Of a stretch of 64,000 nucleotides of DNA, positions 38,079-48,295 are shown piece by piece (position 1 is the first letter of the stretch; the number at the start of each line of letters is the position of its first letter). Made by a program: the position numbers and the translations under genes. Location: the NCBI GenBank assembly GCA_012032345.1, contig JAAUQI010000006.1, positions 1 to 64,000 on the forward strand, in the 5' to 3' direction. The DNA comes from Leptolyngbyaceae cyanobacterium RM1_1_2. GTDB lineage: Bacteria; Cyanobacteriota; Cyanobacteriia; Phormidesmidales; Phormidesmidaceae. Below the pieces are notes generated by a model. The model saw only the letters and a program-made list of their open reading frames with translations. It was not told the origin of the DNA and ran no database searches.

Positions 38079-39017
38079 CTAGGCCGATCGCTTGATCTTT
38101 TCAGGGCGGAGCATGCCCTGGAGGGCGCTCAAAAGATAGCCGATTTGTCCATAAGCATAGGCGAGATTAGCAAAACGCTTGGCCGGATCTTGGCAATATT
38201 TAATTACTTTATAGCTGCCTCGCAGTAGGCGCTCGCTGCCGCGCTGGATCTGAACAAAACCAGCGCACCCAGCGACTTGCTCCCGGTAGCACTCGCTGAT
38301 GCCCTGCCACCAGCTTCGGTTTAGGTGCCAAGAGGGCTTTAATCGATCTGGAGCAACATTGTGAGCGACCAGAGCCTGCGGTACATAAGCTACCTGCTTG
38401 CCTGCCTGCAGCGCCAGCTCAGTCAGGTGCATTTCCTCATTAGAAAGCAAATTCTTGCCAATTCGCCCGAGATTGGGGTCAAATCCGCCCATATCTTGCA
38501 AAAATTGCTTGCGAACGGAGTAGTTAAGCCCTCGCGGCGTCAGTCCTGACTGCTCAATATAAACTAGCCGCTCGCCTAAATCGTAAGCTCCCAAACTAGC
38601 GGCTAGTTCTGGGGCCAGCCAGCGGGGAGGAGCTGTTTGGGGTGGCCAGATTAGCGTGACTTTCCCCCCTGCGATCGCTAGCTGAGAATTTTCTTGATAT
38701 ACCGTATGGAGAGCGCTGAGCCAATTTTCGCTGGCCTCAGCGTCATCATCTAGATAGGCCAGTATCTCTGCCTGAGCCGCGATCGCCCCGGTGTTACGAG
38801 CCACAGACAGTCCCAACTGCGGCTCATAAAGATATTTCAGCCGTGAATCTTGCAAACGGGCTTCGACAACAGATTGAGTTTGATCGTTGGAGGCATTGTC
38901 TACCACAATCACTTCATAATCTACAAAGGTTTGCCGTAGCAGGCTGTCAATCGCTGCTCCTAAATAGATAGCCCGGTTATGAGTACAAATAATGGCGGAG
39001 ATTTGAGGCTTAGGCAT
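38079..39017 (-). CDS. Glycosyltransferase family 2
   Basis: The 312-aa protein has PQISAIICTHNRAIYLGAAI, VIVVDNASNDQTQSVVEARL and the metal site AYLDDDAEASENWLSALH, then a GLTPRGLNYSVRKQFLQDMG acceptor region. Only the C-terminal segment (LAYAYGQIGYLLSALQGML) is somewhat hydrophobic. It is the first gene of the minus-strand polysaccharide series, with its promoter in 39018-39231 shared with the divergent deoC. Confidence 0.88.
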   Translation of the reverse strand: MPKPQISAIICTHNRAIYLGAAIDSLLRQTFVDYEVIVVDNASNDQTQSVVEARLQDSRLKYLYEPQLGLSVARNTGAIAAQAEILAYLDDDAEASENWLSALHTVYQENSQLAIAGGKVTLIWPPQTAPPRWLAPELAASLGAYDLGERLVYIEQSGLTPRGLNYSVRKQFLQDMGGFDPNLGRIGKNLLSNEEMHLTELALQAGKQVAYVPQALVAHNVAPDRLKPSWHLNRSWWQGISECYREQVAGCAGFVQIQRGSERLLRGSYKVIKYCQDPAKRFANLAYAYGQIGYLLSALQGMLRPEKIKRSA

Positions 39018-39231
39018 AGTGCTGGACGCCAGTTGACGGAGATAGGTTTAGCAGCCCCACGAAAAGGAGCCTGAACAGAACTCAATTTTTTACTTAACGT
39101 ACCCCTTTGGCTACTTGCATTATCTCTTATGAATAAGGTTGGCCGGAGGCAAAGTTAGCCATCAGGCTCAAGGCCAGCTGTTTTGTACTAGGATTCAGAC
39201 TAAATCAGGATAAGTTTTACCACGGTTCCAA

Positions 39232-39906
39232 GTGTTCACCAAATCTGAAGAAATTGATATTGCTCCTTTTATCGATCACTCGCTGCTGCTGCCTGCTGCA
39301 ACACTCGCTGGAGTGGAGAAGGTGTGCTACGAAGCTGAGCGATTTGGCTTTGCCAGCGTCTGTGTTTATCCAGTTCATGTCCGGCAGGCTGCCGAGCTAT
39401 TGTCTGGTAGAGCGCCTAAGGTAGGTACAGTTATTGGCTTTCCCACGGGTGCGACCACGTCTTCGGCAAAACTATATGAGGCTCAAGAAGCCGTCGAGAA
39501 CGGGGCTGTTGAGCTAGATGTTGTGATTAATCTGGGCTGGGTCAAGCAGGGCGATACTCACAAACTACATCAAGAAATCGCCGAAATTTGCGAGGCGACT
39601 GGACAAACTGTAAAGGCAGTTTTGGAAATGGCAATTCTGAGCGAAGCCGAGCAGCAAACAGCCGTAGAGGCTTGCCTAGACGCCGGAATCGCTTTCTTTA
39701 AAACCCATACGGGCTGGTTTGGCGGAGCTAGCGTAGCTGACGTGCGGCAGCTTAAACAAATAGCTGGAGAGTCAATTGGAATTAAAGCCTCGGGCGGCAT
39801 TCGCAGCCGCCAGCAGGCCACTGAGCTGATTTTGGCCGGGGCTACGCGGATAGGGACTTCAAGAGGGCCTGAGATGATGCGCGACCGAGGTATCCTGGAA
39901 GAATAG
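39232..39906 (+). CDS. deoC: Deoxyribose-phosphate aldolase
   Basis: The 224-aa protein is the normal length. It shows the catalytic Asp in [11 protein letters not shown], the Schiff-base Lys in [13 protein letters not shown], and the proton-relay Lys in [15 protein letters not shown]. DeoC converts 2-deoxyribose 5-phosphate to glyceraldehyde 3-phosphate and acetaldehyde in the cytoplasm, salvaging deoxynucleosides. The start is GTG; no better ATG is in frame. recO follows 59 bp downstream. Confidence 0.95.
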   Translation: MFTKSEEIDIAPFIDHSLLLPAATLAGVEKVCYEAERFGFASVCVYPVHVRQAAELLSGRAPKVGTVIGFPTGATTSSAKLYEAQEAVENGAVELDVVINLGWVKQGDTHKLHQEIAEICEATGQTVKAVLEMAILSEAEQQTAVEACLDAGIAFFKTHTGWFGGASVADVRQLKQIAGESIGIKASGGIRSRQQATELILAGATRIGTSRGPEMMRDRGILEE

Positions 39907-39965
39907 CCATGACCGTGCTCAGGGAATTACGAGCGGTCGGGGGCTGACGTTTGCTGATGAGCTAA

Positions 39966-40919
39966 ATGAGCCGCACATATAAGGTAGCAGGAATTAATCT
40001 TAAGGGCGCTCCCTTTGGCGAGTCTGATCGACTAGTCACAGTTTTGACTCAGGAACTGGGACTCATTCGCGCCGTAGCCCCAGGATCTCGCAAGCACAAC
40101 TCCCGTTTAGCCGGACGTAGCGGACTTTTTGTAGTCAACCAGCTGCTGCTCTCTAAGGGAAAAAGCCTCGATAGAATTTTACAGGCCGAGACCATTCGCT
40201 CTTATCCAGGTCTGAGTGCCAACCTGCCGAAGCTGACCGCTAGCCAGTATTTAGCTGAGATAACTCTGTACCAGGCGCTCAGCGAACAGCCTCAAGAAGC
40301 TCTGTTCTGCCTGCTGCTTGAACACCTAGAGCGTCTTGAGCAAGCCTCAGCGGCAGCCGTGCTGCCCTGTTTGGCACAGGCTACGTTTCATCTGTTAGCA
40401 CTGGCGGGAATTGCGCCCCAGGTGCATTTGTGCTGTGTGACCCAGGAGCCGATTGTTCCTAATTTAGCCGATCCAGACTGGCATGTGGGCTTTAGTCTAT
40501 CTGCTGGGGGAACCGTGCAGGTGGCGGAGTCGGAGGCTCTAGGCGATCGCACCCCGCAGTCAACTAGTCCCGCTTCCCGCTTGCAGACAGGTGTCGCTGA
40601 TTTAGAGCGATCGCGCTCAGCCATTTCTACAAGGACATCAGCCCGGGCTAGTCCGCCTGGTCATTCACGTCAGGCTGACAGAGTATTTCAGCTAAATGCT
40701 CTAGAACTTGCTCTTTTTCAGCAGCTGAGCCAGCCCCACCTGCTGGTGGTTCAACCGCTGACAAAACAGCTTCCGGCCTCTGTGACAGCAGCGCCGCATC
40801 AGCTCTGGTACCGGATAGAGCGTCTGCTCAGACACTATGTCCAATATCATCTAGACAGATCAATTCGCTCAGCAGCCTTAATTGACGCCTGCTTCGCCCC
40901 TGCTTCGCCGTCCAAATAG
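39966..40919 (+). CDS. recO: DNA repair protein RecO
   Basis: The 317-aa protein has the N-terminal OB fold (YKVAGINLKGAPFGESDRLV, GLIRAVAPGSRKHNSRLAG) and the helical C-terminal domain ending WYRIERLLRHYVQYHLDRSI. RecO loads RecA on SSB-coated DNA with RecR in gap repair. The protein is longer than most because of about 50 low-complexity residues (about 190-238, rich in Ser, Arg and Thr) where the zinc-binding loop usually lies. That insert contains HIP1 palindromes in its DNA. The only vestige of the CxxC sites is HLCCVTQEP. Confidence 0.92.
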   Translation: MSRTYKVAGINLKGAPFGESDRLVTVLTQELGLIRAVAPGSRKHNSRLAGRSGLFVVNQLLLSKGKSLDRILQAETIRSYPGLSANLPKLTASQYLAEITLYQALSEQPQEALFCLLLEHLERLEQASAAAVLPCLAQATFHLLALAGIAPQVHLCCVTQEPIVPNLADPDWHVGFSLSAGGTVQVAESEALGDRTPQSTSPASRLQTGVADLERSRSAISTRTSARASPPGHSRQADRVFQLNALELALFQQLSQPHLLVVQPLTKQLPASVTAAPHQLWYRIERLLRHYVQYHLDRSIRSAALIDACFAPASPSK

Positions 40920-40931
40920 CTTTTCTGGTTT

Positions 40932-42397
40932 ATGTTTCAAGAATCTGACGCAGACATGTCCAAAACAGTGGCAACCCCTGAGAACCGCTCAAATAAGTCT
41001 CAGGCGGCTCAAACTGCTGTTTATGCAAAAGATTCCAATAATCAGCCTGAGACGGCGACTTCAGAATTAACAGAATCAGCGGACATCGCCAATCTTTCTA
41101 TTAGCGCAGAGCCGGTTCGAGGTTTTTGGCCAGTCTTACAAAATGCCAATTTTTTAACGCTTTGGAGCGGGCAGGTTTTTTCTCAGCTAGCGGACAAAGT
41201 TTACCTGGTGCTGATGATTTCGATCATTGCCAGCCAGTTTGAAGCTCCAGGACAGACCATTAGCGGCTGGGTATCGGCCATTATGATTGCTTTTACAATT
41301 CCGGCAGTTCTGTTTGGTTCACTAGCGGGGGTGTATGTAGACCACTGGGCCAAAAAGCCAGTGCTGGTGATTACCAACCTGCTGCGGGGGCTGCTGGTGA
41401 TATTGCTTCCAGGGCTACTGTGGGTTTCTCACGGCTGGGGAACCTTTAATGGCTTACCCATCGGCTTTTGCATCTTGCTGGTAACCACCTTTCTGGTATC
41501 AACCTTGACCCAGTTTTTTGCCCCCGCAGAGCAGGCGGTCATTCCACTGGTGGTAAAGCGAGAAAATTTGCTTTCAGCCAATTCTCTCTACACCACCACG
41601 ATGATGGCTTCAGTGATCATCGGCTTTGCGGTTGGCGAGCCGCTTTTGGCGATCGCGGATAGCTTACTGGCTCCTTTGGATGGCGGCTCCGGTATGGGTA
41701 AAGATATTTTAGTCGGGGTGAGCTACGGGCTAGCAGGTCTGCTGCTGTTGTTTCTCAATCCTCATGAGAAAAAGTAGATCAGCATAGCGAACCCCACGTT
41801 TGGCAGGATATTCGAGAGGGATTGCAGTACATCCAGGAGCAGCCTCTAATACGCGGCGCTCTAATTCAGCTAGTGCTGCTGTTCTCTGTGTTTGCCGCTC
41901 TTGCGGTTTTAGCAGTGCGCTTGGCCGAGGTGATTACGACGCTGAAGTCTTCTCAGTTTGGTTTTTTACTGGCAATGGCAGGCGTTGGCATGGCTCTAGG
42001 AGCAGCTTTGGTGGGGCAGTTTGGCCAGCGGTTTGCTCGCGCTCAGATGAATATTTTGGGTTCGGCAGGGGTTGCAGTCACGCTGATGGGACTGGCATTT
42101 TTTGCTGAGCGGCTGTGGGTGTGTCTCTTGTTAATTGGGCTGTTGGGGTTGTTTGCAGCCATTGTCGGTATTCCCATGCAAACAACTATTCAAGAGAGAA
42201 CGCCTGAAGACATGCGAGGTAAGGTCTTTGGCCTGCAAAATAATTTAGTTAACATCGCCCTGAGTTTACCGTTGGCGCTAGCAGGTCTAGCTGAAACGTT
42301 TTTAGGGCTACGAGTTGTGTTCTTAGGACTAGCAGCGCTGGTGGCAGCAGGTGGAGTGGTTACCTGGCATATAAGTCGGCCAAAATTGACTGCTTGA
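40932..42397 (+). CDS. MFS transporter (cyanobacterial type), one-base frameshift
   Basis: An N-terminal 70-residue polar segment is followed by the MFS core: NFLTLWSGQVFSQLADKVYL, PAVLFGSLAGVYVDHWAKKP and about ten membrane helices, ending in HISRPKLTA. The sequence is broken at an A5 run (41769-41773). Six A would read NPHEKKVDQHSEPHVWQDIR then EGLQYIQEQPLIRGAL without a stop. Full length is about 488 aa. The substrate is unknown. It follows recO by 12 bp and may be cotranscribed. Confidence 0.88.
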
Positions 42398-42502
42398 GAA
42401 TCTGCTGGGAAGCAGCTATATACTTGTTAAGTTCTCATAAAGTCATGGCTTGACCATTTTTGGTCGGCCTGCCTGACCGCTGTTAGCTATCTCCTTAACT
42501 GA

Positions 42503-43654
42503 ATGCACATCGCGTGGCTTGGTAAAAAATCTCCTTTTTGCGGCAATGTTACCTATGGTCGGGAAATTACGAATGCCCTCCTAGAGGGAGGGCATCGGGT
42601 GACATTTCTTCACTTCGCCCAGCCTGAAGAGGAGACGCCAAGCGATCGCCCGGACTGTCAGGAGGTTTCACTGCCTTTTATTTTTAAATCACAGATTTTA
42701 ACAATTCCGTCTTTTCGCTCAGGCAAGCTGCTAGTACAGGCGTTGAAACGGCTAAAGCCAGACATTGTTCATGCTTCGCTAACGCTATCGCCGCTGGATT
42801 TTCGCCTACCTGAAATTTGCCAGAATCTGGGCATTCCTCTGGTGGCAACTTTTCATCCAGCCTTTGATCGACGGCGGCGCAATCTCACCTCGGGTACCCA
42901 GCATTTGACCTATCAAATTTATGCTCCCTGTTTGGCCCACTATGACTGCGTCATCGTGTTTTCTCAGCTACAGCGTGATCTGCTGGTCAAACTAGGCGTT
43001 CCGGCGGCTCGGATCAGCGTCATTCCTAACGGGGTTGATACTGCCAAATATGCGCCTAGGCCGTCTGCGGTTAAACAAGAGTTCAAAGCTGAGCGGCTGT
43101 TTGTCTATCAGGGGCGGCTCTCGATTGAGAAAAATGTTGAGTCTTTGCTGCGGGGATGGAAACAGGCCAAATTAGCTCCCGGTAGCAAGCTTGTGATTGT
43201 GGGCAGTGGGCCTTTGACTGCCTCACTGAGAGCTTTTTATGGCTCTGAAGAAAACGTGCTTTGGCTCGGCTTCGTAGCAAATGAGCAGCGCCGAATTGAA
43301 ATTTTACGGGGGGCTGATGTCTTTGTCTTGCCGTCTTTAGTTGAGGGGCTGTCGCTTTCTCTATTAGAAGGCATGGCTTGCGAAACTGCCTGTATTGCCA
43401 CCGATGCTGGAGCTGATGGTGAGGTTTTGGCAAATGGGGCTGGTATAATTTTAGACACGCAGCGAGTTTCAACTCAGCTACAGACACTGCTGCCTGTTTT
43501 TCAAGACCATCCCGAAATGACGACGCTGCTGGGAAAAAAGGCTCGTCAGCGAGTTTTGGAACGCTATACCCTGAGGGATAATATCAGCCAGCTAGAGGCT
43601 CTTTATGCTGAGATCTTACGCACTTCGCGGCTTTACCTGAGTCGAGGAGCTTAA
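42503..43654 (+). CDS. Glycosyltransferase family 4
   Basis: The 383-aa protein begins [20 protein letters not shown] and has GT4 features: [40 protein letters not shown] and the EX7E region [20 protein letters not shown]. The acceptor is unknown; glycolipid or polysaccharide synthesis is likely. It lies apart from the main polysaccharide blocks and its stop overlaps the convergent obg gene by 4 bp. Confidence 0.88.
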   Translation: MHIAWLGKKSPFCGNVTYGREITNALLEGGHRVTFLHFAQPEEETPSDRPDCQEVSLPFIFKSQILTIPSFRSGKLLVQALKRLKPDIVHASLTLSPLDFRLPEICQNLGIPLVATFHPAFDRRRRNLTSGTQHLTYQIYAPCLAHYDCVIVFSQLQRDLLVKLGVPAARISVIPNGVDTAKYAPRPSAVKQEFKAERLFVYQGRLSIEKNVESLLRGWKQAKLAPGSKLVIVGSGPLTASLRAFYGSEENVLWLGFVANEQRRIEILRGADVFVLPSLVEGLSLSLLEGMACETACIATDAGADGEVLANGAGIILDTQRVSTQLQTLLPVFQDHPEMTTLLGKKARQRVLERYTLRDNISQLEALYAEILRTSRLYLSRGA

Positions 43655-44685
43655 CGCTGGGCTAGAGAGGCTTCAGCCTCGGCTAAGGCAGCGGTAGAGC
43701 GATCTAAAATTTGCCAAACAGCCTGCATCAGCTGATCTAGTCCCGTACCGGCGACGGCTGAAATCAGAAATACCTGGGTTTGAGCCGTGGCTGCCAGCGC
43801 TGCCGCGATCGCCTCAACTGCTTCATCAGGCATGGCTTCTACTTTGTTGAGGGCTAAGATTTGGGGGCGATCGCCTAGCATTTCGCTATAGGCACTCAGC
43901 TCTTTTTGAATCGTCAGATAGTTCTCGACTGGCTGCTCTGCTGTGACATCGACTAAATGCAGCAGCAGCCGTGTCCGCTCGACGTGGCGTAAAAATTCGT
44001 GACCCAGCCCTAAACCAGTGTGAGCACCTGCAATCAGCCCTGGGATATCCGCGAAAACAGTGCCGTCTCCGGTGGGTTTGCGCACGACCCCCAGATTAGG
44101 AACCAGGGTGGTAAACGGATAGTCGGCAATTTTAGGCTGGGCTGAGGACAAAGCCGAAATCAGGGTCGATTTACCCGCATTGGGCAGGCCGATAATGCCC
44201 ACTTCTGCTATCAGCTTCAGTTCCAGGCGAATTCGGCGCTCTTCTGCCGGTAGTCCGGGCAGCGCTCTTTCAGGGGCGCGATTGCGATTGCTTAAAAAGT
44301 GACGATTCCCCAGTCCGCCTTTGCCACCCTGGGCTACGCACAGCTGCTGTCCGGGATGCACCAGATCTCCTAGCAGTTCGCCTGTATTAGCATCGTAGAC
44401 AACCGTACCGCAGGGAACTTCAATATAGCGATCGCTGCCAGCTGCCCCGGTTTTATTTTTAGGCCCGCCCCGTCCTCCGTTCTCGGCTTTAAAGACATGA
44501 GCGTATTTAAAGTCTAAAAGCGTTTGCAAGTGCCCCACAGCCAATAGATAGACCGAGCCCCCCGGCCCGCCGTTGCCGCCTGCAGGCCCACCGGCAGGGA
44601 CATATTTTTCCCGCCGAAAGGCTACTAGGCCATCTCCACCCTTGCCTGCAATCACATCTGCTTCTGCTTGGTCAATAAACTGCAT
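43651..44685 (-). CDS. obg: GTPase Obg (CgtA)
   Basis: The 344-aa protein has the Gly-rich Obg fold ([37 protein letters not shown]) and a G domain with [16 protein letters not shown] (G1), [12 protein letters not shown] (G2) and [14 protein letters not shown] (G3). G4 reads LALNKVEAM, with Glu where NKxD has Asp, and G5 is [11 protein letters not shown]. Obg is an essential GTPase of 50S ribosome assembly and stress signalling. The C-terminal OCT domain is absent, as in many cyanobacteria. The start abuts the stop of the DUF4168 gene. Confidence 0.95.
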   Translation of the reverse strand: MQFIDQAEADVIAGKGGDGLVAFRREKYVPAGGPAGGNGGPGGSVYLLAVGHLQTLLDFKYAHVFKAENGGRGGPKNKTGAAGSDRYIEVPCGTVVYDANTGELLGDLVHPGQQLCVAQGGKGGLGNRHFLSNRNRAPERALPGLPAEERRIRLELKLIAEVGIIGLPNAGKSTLISALSSAQPKIADYPFTTLVPNLGVVRKPTGDGTVFADIPGLIAGAHTGLGLGHEFLRHVERTRLLLHLVDVTAEQPVENYLTIQKELSAYSEMLGDRPQILALNKVEAMPDEAVEAIAAALAATAQTQVFLISAVAGTGLDQLMQAVWQILDRSTAALAEAEASLAQR

Positions 44686-45209
44686 TACTGCTGCAGGTCA
44701 ATCATGGCCTGGCGAATTTGGGCTTGGAGCGCGGGTTCTTGCTGATGAGCCGCTGTAATTTCATTGAAGCGGTTGACGCTCAGACCGCTACTGGCGACAA
44801 CTTCGGCTGCCTGAGTGCAATAGCGTACCACAATTTCCTGTATCTGCCTGCGGGTACGACGCGGCAGATTAGACAGATTGTTGGCGTTGGTACAGCTGAT
44901 ATTAAACTCGCTAGCGTTCAAGTTTTCTGCCATCAGGATGTTTTTGATTTGGGTATAAGCCTCGGTTCGCGGTCTATCCATCTGCAAAACTGCACGAGCA
45001 TAACCCGCGACTTCCTCAGCAGAAATTGTCGCTGAGCGAGTCTGAGCCTGGGCTGCGCTGCTTTTAAGCTGTAGACTGGACTGCTGCCAGCTAATTTGAA
45101 CGCCAAAGATCAAGCCAGCCGCGATGAAACCACCGCTCCAGGCTGAGAGAGAACGCCGGAGCCGCTGGCCAAAACAGGATAAACAGGGGTTAGAGACTTG
45201 CATTGACAT
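44685..45209 (-). CDS. DUF4168-domain exported protein
   Basis: The 174-aa protein has a hydrophobic export segment ([20 protein letters not shown]). The DUF4168 domain follows: [20 protein letters not shown], then a Cys pair in [10 protein letters not shown] and [12 protein letters not shown], and [20 protein letters not shown]. The family is widespread in cyanobacteria; its function is unknown. It is probably periplasmic. It sits directly upstream of obg on the same strand, with a one-base overlap (TGA/ATG), so translational coupling is likely. Confidence 0.85.
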   Translation of the reverse strand: MSMQVSNPCLSCFGQRLRRSLSAWSGGFIAAGLIFGVQISWQQSSLQLKSSAAQAQTRSATISAEEVAGYARAVLQMDRPRTEAYTQIKNILMAENLNASEFNISCTNANNLSNLPRRTRRQIQEIVVRYCTQAAEVVASSGLSVNRFNEITAAHQQEPALQAQIRQAMIDLQQ

Positions 45210-45308
45210 CTGGCGCTCTAGGTGACAACCGGAACTATCTTAAAAGGTACATAATTGCCCTGACCGTTCTGCTCAGAAGAAGTTTCAGGGAGCCGATGGC
45301 TTCATACT

Positions 45309-46286
45309 TTAGCGAAAAAGCTGAGAAATTTCGATGATTTTTGTCTGCAACGTAGGCATTTCGGCTTTGCCCTGCTTGAGGCTAGCGTCTAGCTCTAGGA
45401 GAGTTTGCATCGCCTGCTGCAAACTCATCAGGGAAAGACGATGGACTTCTTTTTGCAAGTAATAGATGCGTTTTGGGTTATTCACCTCAGCAGCCTGAGC
45501 GATCGCCCATTCATCCCGCTCACCCGCTTGAACCATCATCTTAACCCAAAGCCAAGTGCGAAACTGTCCCACCAGGGTAGATACAATCCGCAGAGCGGGT
45601 TCGTTGCGCTCTATCAGGTCGGCAATCAGTCTTAGTGCTAAAGCGGTATCTCCCTGCCGCAGAGCCGAGGCCAGCTGTAGACTGTTTTGAGTGTTCACTA
45701 CTACCAGGTTTGCTACTGCATCGGCAGAGAGCGGCTGTGAACTGTCGCCCTGATAAAGCTTAAGTTTCTCAACTTCGTTGACTAGCTGGCGCATGTTGTT
45801 ACCGACTGACTCGCTTAGCAGCTCTACGGCTGCTGGCGTCAGGGTTAGGTTAGCCTGCTTAGCGACCTGGCGTACCTGCTGCTGAAGCTGTTCGGTTTTC
45901 CAGGGCGCAATGCTGGAAAACTCCTGGACTTTGCCGTGCTTTTGCAGCAGCTTGGTTGATTTGAGCCGACCGTCTGGCTTGTGAGGACTGGTGAAAAGCA
46001 AAATGCTGGTGTCGGGAACCGCTGTGAGAGTACGGGTTAGCTCCTGCAGGAGAGGCTCACCACAGCGCTGAAAAACGGAGGCATTTTGCAGCCAGATAAC
46101 GCGCTTGCCCAAGCCAAAGGGAGGTGTCATCGCCTGGTTTAGGGCCTGAATGGCGCTGTTTTCCTGGTCGCTAAATTTATCGTAGTTAAAGCTGCTCCAT
46201 TGGGGAGCAAGGCTGCGATCGCACAAGTCTTTGACCGCTTCAGCGAGACGGAAGTCGTCATCTCCCCAAAACAAGAAAACTGGCAT
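45309..46286 (-). CDS. holA: DNA polymerase III subunit delta
   Basis: The 325-aa protein starts MPVFLFWGDDDFRLAEAVKD and has SSFNYDKFSD, the AAA+-like LLFTSPHKPDGRLKSTKLLQ block, SESVGNNMRQLVNEVEKLKL and the C-terminal LIERNEPALRIVSTLVGQFR. This matches HolA of the clamp-loader complex. Delta opens the sliding clamp at primed sites. It is divergent from cobH with about 40 bp between starts. Confidence 0.93.
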   Translation of the reverse strand: MPVFLFWGDDDFRLAEAVKDLCDRSLAPQWSSFNYDKFSDQENSAIQALNQAMTPPFGLGKRVIWLQNASVFQRCGEPLLQELTRTLTAVPDTSILLFTSPHKPDGRLKSTKLLQKHGKVQEFSSIAPWKTEQLQQQVRQVAKQANLTLTPAAVELLSESVGNNMRQLVNEVEKLKLYQGDSSQPLSADAVANLVVVNTQNSLQLASALRQGDTALALRLIADLIERNEPALRIVSTLVGQFRTWLWVKMMVQAGERDEWAIAQAAEVNNPKRIYYLQKEVHRLSLMSLQQAMQTLLELDASLKQGKAEMPTLQTKIIEISQLFR

Positions 46287-46326
46287 AGCTCAGGTGACAA
46301 TAGGACAGTAAATAATTGTTTTGCAG

Positions 46327-46941
46327 ATGGCTTCTCTGTTTCAGCACCCGATTTTGCAGCAAAGTTTTGCCATTATTGACCACGAAATCGGCCCCCACAG
46401 GTTTACGCCAGACGAATATGCGGTGGTTCGCCGGGTCATTCACAGCACGGCTGATTTTGACTTCAAGCAGGAAATACGCTTTAGCACGACTGCGATCGCC
46501 GTGGCAAAAGTAGCCCTGAGAGCAACAACTCCTTTAATTCTAGACGTGAATATGGTGAAGTCAGGCATTCAGACTTTGGTCAAACGCACCTTTCAAAATC
46601 CGATCGTCGTAGCTGTTGACCAGGCCCATCAGGCCCTGCCGGGTAAAACCCGCACTGAGACAGGAATGCTGGCATGCTGCCGCCAGTACCCTGGGGCTAT
46701 CTATATAGTTGGCAACGCACCCACGGCGCTAGCAGCGCTCTGTGAGGCGATCGCTGTGGGCTGGGTCAATCCAGCTTTAGTGATTGGTGTGCCTGTTGGG
46801 TTTGTCGGGGTCGAGGCGGCTAAGACCCAGCTTGCCAGCTTGGACGTGCCTCAGATTTTGGTTGACGGGCGCAAAGGCGGCTCGGCTGTCGCCTCTGCAA
46901 TTACGAACGCGCTGCTGGTACTGGCCTGGGAGACAGTGTGA
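46327..46941 (+). CDS. cobH: Precorrin-8X methylmutase
   Basis: The 204-aa protein matches CobH/CbiC: VVRRVIHSTADFDF near the N-terminus with the catalytic His, PLILDVNMVKSGI, and the C-terminal VGVEAAKTQLASLDVPQILV then DGRKGGSAVASAITNAL. It moves the C-11 methyl to C-12 to make hydrogenobyrinate or cobyrinate. The ATG at 46327 is preferred over a TTG two codons earlier. It overlaps the cobL start by 4 bp (GTGA). Confidence 0.95.
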   Translation: MASLFQHPILQQSFAIIDHEIGPHRFTPDEYAVVRRVIHSTADFDFKQEIRFSTTAIAVAKVALRATTPLILDVNMVKSGIQTLVKRTFQNPIVVAVDQAHQALPGKTRTETGMLACCRQYPGAIYIVGNAPTALAALCEAIAVGWVNPALVIGVPVGFVGVEAAKTQLASLDVPQILVDGRKGGSAVASAITNALLVLAWETV

Positions 46942-48194
46942 GCTATCCGCCCATGCAGGTGATTGGGATTGGGGCCAGCGGTGCAAAAGATCTTGCCGCT
47001 CCGGTCTTGGCACTGATTGAGCGAGCCGATTTGCTTGTAGGCAGCGATCGCCACCTGTCTTACTTTCCTGAGCAGGTCGGCCAGCGGCTGCGGCTGATTT
47101 CTTTTCCCACTACTCTCGAAAGGCTACAGCTTGAGCGGCAGCAGCATCCCCAGCAGCAAATTGTGATTTTGGCTTCAGGAGATCCGCTTTTTTTTGGCTT
47201 AGGACGACTGCTGCTGCTGCATTTCGCTGCCGATGAGCTGGTGTTTCATCCCCATCCCAGCTCCGTTCAGCTTGCCTTCAGTCGGCTCAAAGTCCCCTGG
47301 CAGGATGCTCAGCTTATCAGCCTGCACGGGCGATCGCTAGAGAATCTCCGGCCCGCCCTACAGCAGGGGGCAGAAAAGATTGCGGTGCTGACGGACGCTG
47401 AGAATACGCCCCAGGCGATCGCAGAGCTGCTGCTGTCGCTGGCAGCTAGCTATCAGCTTTGGGTCTGTGAAAACTTAGGCGCTGAGGCAGAGCGGGTGCG
47501 GAGCTTTTCGGCGACAGCAGCCTTGACCCAAACTTTTGATCCCCTCAATTTGGTCATTTTGCTGCGGCAGGCAGAGGCTTCAGTTCCTGACTTATCAAAG
47601 CTGCCGAGCTTTGGTCTGGCCGACGAGCTATTTTTGAGCTTCCGCGATCGCCCTGGCCTGATTACCAAACGCGAAATTCGGACTTTGATATTAGCAGAGC
47701 TAGCACTCCGGCCCCAGCAAGTTGTCTGGGATGTTGGGGCTGGAACCGGATCTGTCAGTATCGAAATGGCGCGGCTACAGCCCACTGCTGAAATTTATGC
47801 CATCGAAAAAACAGCGGCGGGGGCGGCTTTAATTCAGCAAAACTGTGAGCGCCTAAGCGTTCAAACGGTGAAGCTAGTGCATCAGGCTGCGCCAGAGGCT
47901 TTGGCAACTTTGCCTGATCCCGACCGTATCTTTATTGGCGGCAGCGGCGGTTGCCTGAGCAATATTTTGCTAGCTAGTAGCCAACGGCTGCAGCCAGACG
48001 GCCTGATTGTGTTGGCCTTGGCAACCCTAGAGCATCTCAATACGGTGCTGACCTGGCGGCAGCAGCATATTCCTGACTGGCAACATCGGCTGCTTCAGGC
48101 GCAGCTTTCACGTTCAACAGCAGTTGCCAATCTCACCCGCTGGATGCCGCTAAATCCGGTCACGCTGGTCATTTTGAGTCCACAGTCGCTGTAG
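46938..48194 (+). CDS. cobL: Precorrin-6Y C5,15-methyltransferase, CbiE-CbiT fusion
   Basis: The 418-aa protein fuses an N-terminal CbiE tetrapyrrole methylase domain (QVIGIGASGAKDLAAPVLAL, VILASGDPLFFGLGRLLL) to a C-terminal CbiT domain (LITKREIRTLILAELALRPQ, VWDVGAGTGSVSIEMARLQP). It methylates C-5 and C-15 and decarboxylates the acetate at C-12. It starts with GTG overlapping cobH, so the two are translationally coupled. Both are cytoplasmic cobalamin (pseudocobalamin) pathway enzymes. Confidence 0.95.
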   Translation: MSYPPMQVIGIGASGAKDLAAPVLALIERADLLVGSDRHLSYFPEQVGQRLRLISFPTTLERLQLERQQHPQQQIVILASGDPLFFGLGRLLLLHFAADELVFHPHPSSVQLAFSRLKVPWQDAQLISLHGRSLENLRPALQQGAEKIAVLTDAENTPQAIAELLLSLAASYQLWVCENLGAEAERVRSFSATAALTQTFDPLNLVILLRQAEASVPDLSKLPSFGLADELFLSFRDRPGLITKREIRTLILAELALRPQQVVWDVGAGTGSVSIEMARLQPTAEIYAIEKTAAGAALIQQNCERLSVQTVKLVHQAAPEALATLPDPDRIFIGGSGGCLSNILLASSQRLQPDGLIVLALATLEHLNTVLTWRQQHIPDWQHRLLQAQLSRSTAVANLTRWMPLNPVTLVILSPQSL

Positions 48195-48295
48195 TTGTAA
48201 CTGATAGCTGCTGATTTCTAGTTATCTAAATTGATTTGGTCTGATTTTTGTCTAATATCAGTAGGGTTAGAACTGACATTGTAGATTCAGAAGCG

